A stretch of 49,814 nucleotides of DNA from Candidatus Merdivicinus intestinavium (GCA_018713245.1 DVFM01000069.1:1-49814); one strand, 5' to 3'; shown: positions 14,530-22,854, counted from the first letter of the stretch. Translations and numbers: made by a program. Notes: generated by a model not told the origin, from the sequence alone.

Positions 14530-14595
14530 CAGAACAACCTTTCGAGTCGTTCTCGTTACGACCACTTCGATACATCTGCATATTTAATTTCTCGC
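14530..14595 (-). pseudogene. Degenerate partial copy of the tRNA-Ser 5' half
   Basis: Read on the minus strand, the stretch from 14595 to 14540 matches the real tRNA and its 5' flank: AAATTAAATATGCAGATGTA against AAAATTGAATACGGAGATGTA, then a D-arm with a changed but still complementary TCG/CGA stem, and an anticodon-like loop CTCGAAA. The anticodon stem no longer pairs in tRNA register, and the 3' half (T arm, acceptor, CCA) is absent. It may be a dead duplicate or a tRNA-derived RNA. The wider gene-free region 14391-14825 holds this, a weak hairpin with T6 near 14484-14505, and two promoters. Confidence 0.45.
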
Positions 14596-14651
14596 CGCCC
14601 GCATTTAGCCGGCTGAACGGCCTTTGCTGCGGAACCTCTGAGAGCTTTTTT

Positions 14652-14680
14652 ATTATATCATAACCCGCGCGAATTGTCAA
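14652..14680 (-). promoter_or_regulatory. Perfect consensus promoter for the tRNA locus
   Basis: Minus strand TTGACA (14675-14680), exactly 17 bases, TATAAT (14652-14657), plus an extended TGa. This is the strongest promoter in the window and reads toward the tRNA-like copy and tRNA-Ser. Confidence 0.85.
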
Positions 14681-14764
14681 AGGTTTTTTCAGTCCGTTTT
14701 ATATGAGAGGGATTTCGTTTCCGCCTGCACACGCGCCGCATATCATTTTTTGACATGTTTTTGC

Positions 14765-14793
14765 TTGTGATGCGGGAAAAAGGAGGCTATAAT
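14765..14793 (+). promoter_or_regulatory. Sigma-A promoter of the DeoR-type regulator
   Basis: TTGTGA (14765-14770), 17 bases, TATAAT (14788-14793), about 33 bases before the start codon. Confidence 0.65.
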
Positions 14794-14825
14794 AGGCTTA
14801 TCAAAATGGAAGGAGCAACACGGGA

Positions 14826-15587
14826 ATGATGCTGCAAAGCGAACGAATTGACTGGATTATCAAGCAGATACAGCTGCGGGGAGTCGTAAAGGTGGGGGAG
14901 GTTAGCGAGCTCCTCCGCGTATCCCCGGATACCGTCCGGCGGGATTTTAAGCTGATGGAGCAGAATGGGATGGTAAAGTGCGTCCATGGCGGCGCATGCC
15001 TCCCGGCATCGCACCTGTCCGCCGCCAATTTTACTGCCCGGGAGGTGGTCAACGAGGACAAAAAGCGGGAGGCTTCCCGGAAGGCGCTGCGCTATATCCA
15101 GCGGGGGAACGTCGTCGCCCTGAATTCCGGAACGACCAACACCGTTTTGGCGCAGGAAATCGCCCGAAGCTGCGAGGGTATTACCGTCGTCACCAATAAC
15201 CTGGCCGCCGCGGATGAGCTGCGCAAAAACTCCCTGATCCGCCTGATTATTATCGGCGGGGAACTGGACCACGTGGAACGCTCCACCTACGGCGCAGCCT
15301 GCGAGCGGGAATTCCGCAGCTTCTTTCCGGATGTCTGCTTCCTGTCCATCAACGCGGTCAATGAGACGGACGGTTATACGGATTTCCGCCTTTCGGAAAT
15401 CGGCGTCATTCAGATCCTGGCGGAGTGCTCCGGCCAGGTGGTCGCTGTTATGGACTCCAGCAAGCTGGGGATGCGCTCCAAAAAACTTGCCCTGTCCGCC
15501 TGCCAGGTGGACCACCTGATTATGGACGGGGATATTCACGAGGATACACGCCGCCTTTACCGTCAGAGCGGCATTGAAATCGAATAG
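14826..15587 (+). CDS. DeoR family transcriptional regulator, probable regulator of the phn operon
   Basis: 253 residues. N-terminal winged HTH (RIDWIIKQIQLRGVVKVGEVSELLRVSPDTVRRDFKLMEQNGMVKCVHGGA) matches the DeoR signature, and the C-terminal effector domain has the sugar-phosphate isomerase-like pattern GNVVALNSGTTNTVLAQEI and VVAVMDSSKLG. DeoR proteins usually sense phosphorylated sugars or related esters. It ends at its own terminator, 340 bases before the C-P lyase operon in the same direction, so control of phnW onward is a reasonable inference; a phosphonate-pathway ribose phosphate would be a logical ligand. AAGGAG precedes the start by about 9 bases. Confidence 0.85.
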   Translation: MMLQSERIDWIIKQIQLRGVVKVGEVSELLRVSPDTVRRDFKLMEQNGMVKCVHGGACLPASHLSAANFTAREVVNEDKKREASRKALRYIQRGNVVALNSGTTNTVLAQEIARSCEGITVVTNNLAAADELRKNSLIRLIIIGGELDHVERSTYGAACEREFRSFFPDVCFLSINAVNETDGYTDFRLSEIGVIQILAECSGQVVAVMDSSKLGMRSKKLALSACQVDHLIMDGDIHEDTRRLYRQSGIEIE

Positions 15588-15598
15588 CGAAAAAAAAA

Positions 15599-15634
15599 CA
15601 GACAGGACGCCGTGCGCATACGGCGTCCTGTCTG
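15599..15634 (+). terminator. Strong terminator after the DeoR-type gene
   Basis: 15-bp perfect stem (15599-15613 with 15620-15634), 6-base loop. It is preceded by nine A residues, so it would also work for minus-strand transcription; on plus the T run is weak (CTTTCC). Confidence 0.75.
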
Positions 15635-15765
15635 CTTTCCCCGGTTTTTAGCGGGAATTTGTCCGAATTTGAGACAAGTAAAAGTTTCCTATACGGATGG
15701 AAAAGCGGGGAATGAGGTTTCTGCACAGAAATGGCGGGAAAAACGCCGAATTTCATGTGAAACTG

Positions 15766-15779
15766 CCGGTATTTACCGG
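15766..15779. promoter_or_regulatory. Inverted repeat CCGGTA-TT-TACCGG, candidate operator
   Basis: A perfect 6-bp inverted repeat with a 2-base centre, about 110 bases upstream of the phnW -10. It is one of two palindromes in the otherwise empty 15635-15925 gap. It may bind the DeoR-type protein; nothing in the sequence proves this. Confidence 0.3.
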
Positions 15780-15868
15780 ATTTTGCCGTTCGACCGTAAA
15801 GTTTCCTCTGATTTCTGCGGCATTCCGCGCCCGGATTTATACGTAGTTGTTACAGCCGCTTGCTGGTA

Positions 15869-15892
15869 TCCCGCGGGAAATCCCGTTATAAT
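15869..15892 (+). promoter_or_regulatory. phn operon promoter with palindrome next to the -10
   Basis: TATAAT at 15887-15892 has no good -35 at 16-18 bases. Instead, the perfect palindrome TCCCGCGGGA (15869-15878) fills the spacer region, suggesting a regulated promoter with an operator overlapping it. The start codon of phnW is 34 bases downstream of the -10. Confidence 0.45.
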
Positions 15893-15925
15893 TGGGCTTG
15901 TAAAAACCAGTGAAGGAGGAGACTC

Positions 15926-17020
15926 ATGTATAAGCTGCTGACCCCCGGACCGCTGACAACCACCGAAACGGTCAAAAAAGAGATGATGGTGGACCACTGT
16001 ACGTGGGACGATGACTATAAACAGATCACCCAGGAGATTCGCAGCAAGCTGCTGAAGGTTGCCGGCGCGTCGGAGGAGCGTTATACCGCGGTGCTGATGC
16101 AGGGGAGCGGGACCTTTGGAGTGGAATCCGTGCTGACCAGCGCGGTGGACCCGGACGATAAGCTGCTGGTCGCCGCCAACGGCTCCTACGGCCGCAGAAT
16201 GTGCAGCATCGCGGAGCATGCGGCGCTGAATTACGCGCTTTATGAAACTCCCTACAGCGTCAGGCCCGATGGGGAGGAGATTCGCCGCCGCCTGGAGGAG
16301 GACCCTTCCGTTACCCATGCGGCCATCGTCCATTGCGAAACAACCTCCGGCATCCTGAACGACCTGGAATCCGTGTCCCGGGCGGTAAAGGGGGCCGGCA
16401 AAACCCTGATTGTGGACGCCATGTCCAGCTTCGGGGGGATTGAAATCCCGGTGGAGGAACTGGGAATCGACTTCCTCATCAGCTCCGCCAATAAATGCAT
16501 CCAGGGCGTTCCGGGCTTTTCCTTCATCATCGCCCGCCGGGAAGCGCTGGAACAGTGCCGCGGCCGGGCCCGGAGCCTTTCCCTGGACCTCTACGACCAG
16601 TGGCAGGCGATGGAAAAGGACGGCAAATGGCGCTTCACTTCCCCCACGCATACCGTGCTCGCCTTTGCCCAGGCGCTGCGTGAACTGGAGCGGGAAGGCG
16701 GCGTCGCAGCCCGCCAGAAACGCTATACGGAAAACAACCGCCTGCTGGTCGAAGGGATGAAGCAGATGGGCTTCCGCCCCTATGTTCCGGCGGAGGTTCA
16801 AAGCCCCATCATCACCACCTTCCATTACCCGGACAATTTCCCCGGCAATTTTGACACCATGTACCGCTACATCAAGGAGCGGGGCTACGCCATCTATCCC
16901 GGAAAGGTCACCGACGCGGAAACCTTCCGCATCGGAAACATCGGCGAAATCTATCCGGAGGACATCCGGCGGGTTCTGGAGATTTTTGACGGCTACCTCC
17001 GCCAGTCCGCCGGCTGCTGA
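15926..17020 (+). CDS. phnW: 2-aminoethylphosphonate:pyruvate aminotransferase (PhnW-like)
   Basis: 364 residues, class V PLP aminotransferase. Starts MYKLLTPGPLTTTETVKKEM, with SGTFGVESVL (cofactor phosphate contact), IVHCETTSGILN, LIVDAMSSFGG (Asp on the pyridine N), and the PLP lysine Lys190 in SSANKCIQGVPGFSF. PhnW converts 2-aminoethylphosphonate plus pyruvate to phosphonoacetaldehyde and alanine. Its usual partner PhnX (phosphonatase) is not in this operon. Alanine-glyoxylate-type aminotransferases look similar, but the context of phnDCE and C-P lyase favours PhnW. It is the first gene of the operon. Confidence 0.85.
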   Translation: MYKLLTPGPLTTTETVKKEMMVDHCTWDDDYKQITQEIRSKLLKVAGASEERYTAVLMQGSGTFGVESVLTSAVDPDDKLLVAANGSYGRRMCSIAEHAALNYALYETPYSVRPDGEEIRRRLEEDPSVTHAAIVHCETTSGILNDLESVSRAVKGAGKTLIVDAMSSFGGIEIPVEELGIDFLISSANKCIQGVPGFSFIIARREALEQCRGRARSLSLDLYDQWQAMEKDGKWRFTSPTHTVLAFAQALRELEREGGVAARQKRYTENNRLLVEGMKQMGFRPYVPAEVQSPIITTFHYPDNFPGNFDTMYRYIKERGYAIYPGKVTDAETFRIGNIGEIYPEDIRRVLEIFDGYLRQSAGC

Positions 17021-17158
17021 CCCGCCCGGCCCGCAATTTCAGCAAAACAGATAAGCAGAAGGGCGGGAACATCCGCCCCTGCGGCCCCGGCCGGACGCCG
17101 TTTCGGAAATTGATTCGGAAACCAGAGGGCGTCCCGCCGTTTTCAAAGCCGCAGCCGC

Positions 17159-17178
17159 ACCGTTTTAAACCGTTTTAA
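17159..17178 (+). repeat. Tandem duplication of a 10-mer upstream of phnD
   Basis: ACCGTTTTAA occurs twice without spacing (17159-17168 and 17169-17178), ending just before the phnD ribosome site. One helical turn per unit makes it a possible protein site. The 175-base gap after phnW also contains a GGGCGG/CCGCCC hairpin (17061-17078). Confidence 0.5.
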
Positions 17179-17195
17179 GTAAAAGGAGAATTGTG

Positions 17196-18311
17196 ATGAA
17201 AATTCAGAAACTGTTCGCTTCCGCTCTCGCCGCCGCCCTCTTTGCCACCATGCTGGCGGGCTGCAATTCCGGAACAGACGGCTCGTCCCAGTCCGCCGAT
17301 TCCGGCAGCGAGACCGCTTCCTCCGGCGCGGAATCCAGCGCCGCCGCTTCCGGCGGCAGCTATGCCGACACCATCACCCTGGTCTGGTATCCCAATGAGT
17401 CGGCGGAGGATTACGACGTCGCCCGCGAGGAATATGCCCGCCTGTTTAAGCAGGCTACCGGCAAAGAGGTGGAGCAGCGCCTGACCACCGACTATGCCAT
17501 CGCCATCGAATCCCTGGCCAGCGGCACCGCGCAGATCTGCTTTATGGGCGCTCAGGGCTACATTGAAGCCAAAGAAGCCAACGATGCGGTGGAACCCCTC
17601 TTTGTCAACTCCGGCGCTTCCGGCACCCTGGACGACGCCCTCTACTACAGCTTCCTTGCCGTCAATAAAGGCGACGAAGGGGAATATACCGACGGCGACG
17701 GCTACTCCATCGACAACATCGCCGGAAAACGGATTTCCTTCGTTTCCAACAGTTCCACTTCCGGCTTTGCGGTGCCCACCAGCTCCATCATCAGCCATTT
17801 CAGCCAGATAGAGGGGTGGGAGGACCTGACCGAGGACGACCTGATTGAGGGCGGCAGCGATATGCTCTTCTCTCAGGTGCTGTTCGGCGGCTCTCACCAG
17901 GGTTCCGCGTTCAACCTGCTGGCCGGCAACGCCGATGTGGCGGCCTTCTGCGATACGGAAATCGCCCCCTACGCTGCCTGCACGGAAGGCGAGGAAAACG
18001 CGGAAGGTTCGGTCTATACCATCAATGACGACGCCAACGCCCCCTTTGACACCGTAACCGGCGCGCAGTTTGTCATCATTGAATCCACCCCTGTCCTGAA
18101 CGGGCCCTTTGCCTACAATTCCGACGCGCTGGACCCCGCCGACGTGGAGGCCATTCAGGAGCTGTTCACCTCGGACGAGGTGGCCAACAACGAGCTGATC
18201 TTTGTGCCGGAGGATTCCGACGGCGTGGGCATGTTTGAAAAGACCGACAGCGAACGGTTTGTCCTGGTGGAAGATTCCTGGTTCGACCCCATCCGCAATC
18301 TGGGCGAGTAA
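17196..18311 (+). CDS. phnD: Phosphonate ABC transporter substrate-binding lipoprotein PhnD
   Basis: 371 residues from ATG 17196 (AAAGGAG 7 bases upstream; a GTG just before is less well placed). A lipoprotein signal peptide ends at LAGC (lipidated Cys at about 23), followed by a Ser/Ala/Glu-rich linker to residue 55. The PhnD fold follows: TLVWYPNESAEDYDVAREEYARLFKQATGKEV, the ligand loop SNSSTSGFAVPTS (S-T-S-G phosphonate contact), GGSHQGSAFNLLAGNADVAAFCD. It captures phosphonates outside the membrane and hands them to PhnE. Tight with phnC, 31 bases downstream. Confidence 0.93.
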   Translation: MKIQKLFASALAAALFATMLAGCNSGTDGSSQSADSGSETASSGAESSAAASGGSYADTITLVWYPNESAEDYDVAREEYARLFKQATGKEVEQRLTTDYAIAIESLASGTAQICFMGAQGYIEAKEANDAVEPLFVNSGASGTLDDALYYSFLAVNKGDEGEYTDGDGYSIDNIAGKRISFVSNSSTSGFAVPTSSIISHFSQIEGWEDLTEDDLIEGGSDMLFSQVLFGGSHQGSAFNLLAGNADVAAFCDTEIAPYAACTEGEENAEGSVYTINDDANAPFDTVTGAQFVIIESTPVLNGPFAYNSDALDPADVEAIQELFTSDEVANNELIFVPEDSDGVGMFEKTDSERFVLVEDSWFDPIRNLGE

Positions 18312-18342
18312 GGCAGAAACTGACAAAAAGGAGCGGCACGGA

Positions 18343-19116
18343 ATGGCACTGCTTGAATTTCAAAACGTAAGCAAAACCTACAACAATGTGACCCAGGCGC
18401 TGCAGGACGTTACATTTTCGTTGGAAGAGGGGGAGTTCGTGTCCATCATCGGCCCCTCCGGAGCCGGAAAATCCACCCTGATGCGCTGCGCCAACCGCCT
18501 GGTTGACGCCACCCGGGGCGCGATTCTGTTCGACGGCCAGGACATTACGAAAATGGGAAAGAAGGACCTGCGGAAAGTGCGGACCAAAACCGGCATGATC
18601 TTCCAACACTACAACCTGGTGGACCGGCTGAGCGTCGTGGAGAACGTGCTCCACGGCCTTCTGGGGCAGAAATCCACGCTGAGCGGAATGGCCGGCCGGT
18701 ACACGGAGGAGGAAAAAGCGGGGGCTTTCCGCATTATTCAGGAAATGGGGCTGGCGGAGCAGGCGTACAAACGCTGCGACGAGCTTTCCGGCGGACAGAA
18801 GCAGCGGGTGGGCATTGCCCGCGCCATCATGCAGAAGCCGAAGCTCATCCTCTGCGACGAGCCCATCGCCTCCCTGGACCCCAAGTCCTCCAAGGTCATC
18901 ATGGACCACCTCAAGGAGATCAACCGGACCAAGAAGATCACCTGCCTGGTCAACCTTCATCAGGTGGATGTGGCCATCCGCTATTCTGAACGCATAATCG
19001 GCGTGTCGGGCGGCCGGATTGTCTACGACGGGCCGTCCAGCCGGCTGACGGGGGAGGTCATCCACGAAATTTACCAGTCGGGCGCCAATGACCTGATTAT
19101 GGATAAGCTGGGGTGA
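18343..19116 (+). CDS. phnC: Phosphonate ABC transporter ATPase PhnC
   Basis: 257 residues from ATG 18343, preceded by AAAAAGGAG; the open frame upstream is inside phnD and is ignored. Walker A GPSGAGKST near 36, Q-loop MIFQHYNLVDRLSV, signature LSGGQKQRVGIARAI, Walker B LILCDEPIASLDP, and NLHQVDVA where the H-loop His stands. Energises phosphonate import with the two PhnE permeases that follow 4 bases later. Confidence 0.95.
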   Translation: MALLEFQNVSKTYNNVTQALQDVTFSLEEGEFVSIIGPSGAGKSTLMRCANRLVDATRGAILFDGQDITKMGKKDLRKVRTKTGMIFQHYNLVDRLSVVENVLHGLLGQKSTLSGMAGRYTEEEKAGAFRIIQEMGLAEQAYKRCDELSGGQKQRVGIARAIMQKPKLILCDEPIASLDPKSSKVIMDHLKEINRTKKITCLVNLHQVDVAIRYSERIIGVSGGRIVYDGPSSRLTGEVIHEIYQSGANDLIMDKLG

Positions 19117-19120
19117 GGAT

Positions 19121-19915
19121 ATGGAAAAAAACGCAGATATTTTCCGCAGGCGGAAGCTCATCTATACGGCGGTGTTCCTGGCGGTCATCGTAATTTTTGC
19201 CGCAACTTCGTGGGTGACGGAATTCAGCCTGGTAAAAGGGGCGGCCTCATTCCCGGACGCCGCCGCGTGGATTGCCGAAAACCTTATCCCGGACCAGGAG
19301 GCGCTGGAACGCCTGCCGCGGATTCTGGACCGGCTTCTGGAAACGGCGCTTCTGTCGGTGGCGGTGACGGTTGTGGCCGCGGTGTTCGCCTTCTTTTTCA
19401 GCCTTCTGGGGTCCGGCATCACCCGCATCAACGGCGTGGTCAAGCGGTTGGTCCGGATTGTGGCGGCGTTTTTCCGGAATGTGCCGGATGTGGTGTGGGC
19501 CATGCTGTTGATGTTCTCCTTTGGACAGAACATCCTCACCGGCTTTTTCGCCCTGTTCTTCACCACCTTCGGCCTGCTCACCCGGGCTTTTATCGAAACG
19601 GTTGACGAGGTGAGCGCCAGCTGCGTGGAGGCGCTGGAAGCCACGGGCGCCAATTTTATCCAGCTCGTGTTCCAGGGGATCATCCCGTCCTCCCTGGCCG
19701 GAATCACCACCTGGGTGCTCTACATGATTGAAACCAATATCCGCAGCTCCACCCTGATCGGCATCCTGACGGCGACCGGCATCGGGTATCTCTTTGACCT
19801 TTATTACAAACGGCTGGATTTTTCGTCGGCGAGCCTTGTCATCCTCTCCATCGTCGTGCTGGTTCTGGTGATTGAAACGGCGTCCAACCGAATCCGAAAG
19901 GTGGTATTATCATGA
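19121..19915 (+). CDS. phnE: Phosphonate ABC transporter permease PhnE (first copy)
   Basis: 264 residues with about six membrane helices. The EAA loop that contacts the ATPase is visible as CVEALEATGANFIQLVFQGIIPSSLAGITTWVLY. GTGAGG lies before the ATG. Two different phnE genes in tandem form a heterodimeric channel, a common arrangement. Overlaps the next gene by 4 bases (ATGA). Confidence 0.93.
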   Translation: MEKNADIFRRRKLIYTAVFLAVIVIFAATSWVTEFSLVKGAASFPDAAAWIAENLIPDQEALERLPRILDRLLETALLSVAVTVVAAVFAFFFSLLGSGITRINGVVKRLVRIVAAFFRNVPDVVWAMLLMFSFGQNILTGFFALFFTTFGLLTRAFIETVDEVSASCVEALEATGANFIQLVFQGIIPSSLAGITTWVLYMIETNIRSSTLIGILTATGIGYLFDLYYKRLDFSSASLVILSIVVLVLVIETASNRIRKVVLS

Positions 19916-20778
19916 CCGATATGGCTGCGGTCCGCCCCCTGCTCCCGGTGGAGCTGGAGAAGGCGGTTTCCCGTTCCCGCAGCGGAAAAATCCGCATTGC
20001 GGCGAAAAATAAAAGCAGGCTGGCCGTAAACCTTCTGATTGCAGTGCTGCTTATTTTGACGGCTGCGGCATTCCTGACCTTTGATTACCAGAATATTGAC
20101 TTTGCCGAGGCGGTGCTGGAAACCCTTCACAACATTAAAACAGTGTTCCTGGAGCCGGAGCTTTCCCGGGATACGGTGGGAGGCGTTCTGTACCAGCTGC
20201 TGGTGACCTTCTGCCTGGGGACGCTGTCCACCATTCTGGGGGCGGTGCTGGCCTTCTTCTGCTCGCTGCTCTGCGCCCGGAACCTGGCGGGGCCGGTGTC
20301 GGTCAATGTGGTCAAAAGCATCATCGCGGTGGTCCGCGCCGTGCCGACGGTGCTGTGGGTGCTGATTTTCGCGGTGTCGGCAGGGCTCGGGAGCGTCGCC
20401 GCCGTGGTGGGGCTCACCTTCCACAGCTTTGCCTACTTAACCAAAGCCTACGCGGAATCCATCGAGGAGATCGATCCGGGCGTCATTGAGGCGCTCAAAG
20501 CCAACGGCGCCAATTACTGGCAGATTGTCTGCCAGGCGGTTGTCCCGGCCGCCATCACCTCCATGGTCGCCTGGACCTTCATGCGCTTTGAAATCAACTT
20601 CGCAAACGCTGTGGCCATGGGCGCTGCGGCAGGGGCCGGCGGCATCGGCTTCAACCTCTTTATGGCGGGCAGCTTCTATTTTGACCTTCACGAAATGGGA
20701 ATGCTCACCTATATCGTCGTGATCGCCGTCGTCATATTGGAAGCGATTTCCACCAAAATCAAGGCAAAAGTGAAATGA
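19912..20778 (+). CDS. phnE: Phosphonate ABC transporter permease PhnE (second copy)
   Basis: 288 residues. A longer cytoplasmic N-terminus (about 40 residues) precedes the membrane part; the EAA loop is VIEALKANGANYWQIVCQAVVPAAITSMVAWTFMR. Paralogous to the preceding permease but only moderately similar. Starts in ATGA overlap, so the two subunits are translationally coupled. Confidence 0.93.
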   Translation: MTDMAAVRPLLPVELEKAVSRSRSGKIRIAAKNKSRLAVNLLIAVLLILTAAAFLTFDYQNIDFAEAVLETLHNIKTVFLEPELSRDTVGGVLYQLLVTFCLGTLSTILGAVLAFFCSLLCARNLAGPVSVNVVKSIIAVVRAVPTVLWVLIFAVSAGLGSVAAVVGLTFHSFAYLTKAYAESIEEIDPGVIEALKANGANYWQIVCQAVVPAAITSMVAWTFMRFEINFANAVAMGAAAGAGGIGFNLFMAGSFYFDLHEMGMLTYIVVIAVVILEAISTKIKAKVK

Positions 20779-20785
20779 GGGCAGC

Positions 20786-21217
20786 ATGCATATGAACAAA
20801 AGGACAATTTCCAAAATTCTCGCCCGGGCGGACGCGGCCCGGGTCAGGGAACTGGCGGACGAAATCAAGGCGGAGCATGAAGCGGTTGTGGTCAAGGCTC
20901 CGGAAAAATCCCTGGCGATGATTAAGATGCGCGACCCGGTGCAGGGCGTCCTCTTTTACCTGGGGGAGGTCGTTGTCTGCGAAGCCATCGTGGAACTGGA
21001 GGGCGTCAAGGGAACGGCGGTCATGGTGGGGGACGATTTTGACAAGGTGCTGGACATGGCCGTCATCGACGCCGCGTGCAGCAAGGGCGTGTTCCGGCGG
21101 TACGCGGAGCTGGAAGCGCTTCAGACGGAGCAGGATGCGTCCGCCGCCCGGGAAAACGCCATGTTCCTCAAAACGATGGTCAACTTTACATCCATGGATT
21201 CGGAGGCCGCCCAATGA
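20786..21217 (+). CDS. phnG: C-P lyase core subunit PhnG
   Basis: 143 residues (or 141 from the in-frame ATG at 20792; GAGGG is about 10 bases before that one and 4 before the first). Recognised by the PhnG pattern KAPEKSLAMIKMRDPVQGVLFYLGEVVVCEAIVELEGVKGTAVMVGDDFDKVLDMAVIDAA. PhnG, H, I and J form the C-P lyase core complex; with PhnI it helps form alpha-D-ribose-1-phosphonate-5-triphosphate from ATP. Ends in ATGA overlap with phnH. Confidence 0.93.
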   Translation: MHMNKRTISKILARADAARVRELADEIKAEHEAVVVKAPEKSLAMIKMRDPVQGVLFYLGEVVVCEAIVELEGVKGTAVMVGDDFDKVLDMAVIDAACSKGVFRRYAELEALQTEQDASAARENAMFLKTMVNFTSMDSEAAQ

Positions 21218-21789
21218 AAAAGCTGCATACTTTTGACGAAGTTTTCGATTCCCAAAAGACCTTCCGCGCCATTCTGGAAGCCATGGCCAATCCCGGCCGG
21301 CGGGTGTCGGCTGCGGAGGCCGCGGGGAAGCTCTACGGCGAGAAGCCCGCGATGCTGGCGGCAGCCATGACGCTGCTGGACAACAGCGTCTGCTTCTGCT
21401 GCCCGGGGGACCGGGCGCTGGAGGAGCAGATTCACCTCCTGACCCATTCCGCCGCGGCGGACCTTTCCCGGGCGGACTACCTTTTCGTCACCAGTCCTTC
21501 CCGGCTCCCGGAGGCGGTATCCGCCGCGAAATGCGGGACGCTGGAAAATCCCCACCTGTCGGCCACCCTGATTATTGCCGACAGCCGGGAAGGGGAGGAG
21601 GACGCCGTGCTTTTCGGGCCGGGAATTGCCGGGCGGATGCATGTCCCGATTTCCCGGACGGCCGCCGAAGCCGTCCGCCTGCGGGACGCCCGGCGCGACG
21701 AGTACCCGGAGGGGATTGACCTGTTGCTGCTTTCCCCCGACGGAACCTTCTACTGCATCCCGAGACTGGTAAAAAGGGAGGAAGCGTAA
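21214..21789 (+). CDS. phnH: C-P lyase core subunit PhnH
   Basis: 191 residues from ATG 21214, overlapping the phnG stop by 4 bases. Typical N-terminus HTFDEVFDSQKTFRAILEAMANPGRR (R-x-hydrophobic-L-x-A-M-A-x-P-G) and the segment LENPHLSATLIIAD. Structural member of the core complex without known catalytic residues. The next gene starts immediately after its stop. Confidence 0.93.
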   Translation: MKKLHTFDEVFDSQKTFRAILEAMANPGRRVSAAEAAGKLYGEKPAMLAAAMTLLDNSVCFCCPGDRALEEQIHLLTHSAAADLSRADYLFVTSPSRLPEAVSAAKCGTLENPHLSATLIIADSREGEEDAVLFGPGIAGRMHVPISRTAAEAVRLRDARRDEYPEGIDLLLLSPDGTFYCIPRLVKREEA

Positions 21790-22854
21790 ATGGCATATGT
21801 TGCAGTTTCCGGCGGCGAGGAGGCCATTGAGGCCAGCATCCGCCTGCTGGAGTATTACCGCAGCGGCACCGGCAAGGACCTGGAGCTGGAAGTCATTGAG
21901 GAGAAGATGGGGCTTTTGGTGGACCGGGTCATGAGCGAGGCGGGGCTTTATTCCCGGCGGTATGCCGCCTTGGCTCTTAAGCAGTGCGAGGGCAGCGCCG
22001 AGGAGGCGGTTTTCCTTCTGCGCGCTTACCGCTCCACCCTGAAGCGCAGCTACGATACCCGGACCGCCGATACCGCCGGGATGCGGGTTGTCCGCCGCAT
22101 TTCCGCCGCCTTTAAGGACATCCGGGGCGGCCAGATTCTGGGCGCTACCTACGACTACACCCACCGCCTGATGAATTTTGACCTGGAACACGAGGACGCC
22201 GCCGCTCTCCGCAGCCGGATGCAGGATGAAATCGCGGCGCAGGAGCCGGTTTCGCCGGAACCCTGTGCGCGGGTATCGGACGGGCTCAAGGAAGAAGGGC
22301 TCATCGACCGCTTCCCCGCAGACGAGACGCCGCCCTTTGACGTGACCCAGAACCTTCTGGAATTCCCTGCCCCCCGGAGCGCCCGGCTCCAAACCCTTAC
22401 CCGGGCGGATATGGGCTTTATTTCCGGCCTGGCTTACTCGGTCCTGCGCGGCTTCGGGCAGGTCCATCCCACCGTCGGGGAGCTGCGCACCGGGTATCTG
22501 GAAATCGAGGTGCCCTATCTCCAGGATGAGTCCGAAAGCCTGTGGCTGGGGGAGGTCCTGATTACCGAGGTGGAGGTCTTTAACGAGGCCGACGACAAGG
22601 ACCGCCTGAAACTGGCCAGCGGCTACGGCGTAATTTTCGGCCGCAACGAAAACAAGGCCATCGCCATGGCCGTTTTGGACCATGAGCTGAACCAGGGCGG
22701 GGATTACCCCAGCCAGGACGAGGAATTCGTCCTGATGCACGGGGACAGCCTGGAAATGAACGGCTTTATTTCCCACCTGAAGCTGCCTCATTACGTCACC
22801 TTCCAGTCCAAACTGGATGCAGTCCGCAAAACCCGGAGGGAAAACCATGAATGA
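21790..22854 (+). CDS. phnI: C-P lyase core subunit PhnI (purine ribonucleoside-phosphonate synthase)
   Basis: 354 residues, normal length. Starts MAYVAVSGGEEAIEASIRLLEYYR; contains the conserved VMSEAGLYSRRYAALALKQCEGSAEEAVFLLRAYRSTL and DLEHEDAAALRSRM segments and a C-terminal EDEEFVLMHGDSLEMNGFISHLKLPHYVTFQ-like end that is diagnostic. PhnI displaces adenine from ATP (nucleosidase activity) and with PhnG, PhnH and PhnL attaches the phosphonate to C1 of ribose. GGAGG precedes the start; overlaps phnJ by 8 bases. Confidence 0.94.
   Translation: MAYVAVSGGEEAIEASIRLLEYYRSGTGKDLELEVIEEKMGLLVDRVMSEAGLYSRRYAALALKQCEGSAEEAVFLLRAYRSTLKRSYDTRTADTAGMRVVRRISAAFKDIRGGQILGATYDYTHRLMNFDLEHEDAAALRSRMQDEIAAQEPVSPEPCARVSDGLKEEGLIDRFPADETPPFDVTQNLLEFPAPRSARLQTLTRADMGFISGLAYSVLRGFGQVHPTVGELRTGYLEIEVPYLQDESESLWLGEVLITEVEVFNEADDKDRLKLASGYGVIFGRNENKAIAMAVLDHELNQGGDYPSQDEEFVLMHGDSLEMNGFISHLKLPHYVTFQSKLDAVRKTRRENHE

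Noticed and set aside
14402-14680. 92-codon minus-strand open frame over the tRNA-like region
   Set aside because: It overlaps a perfect promoter and the tRNA-derived repeat and lacks a ribosome site.
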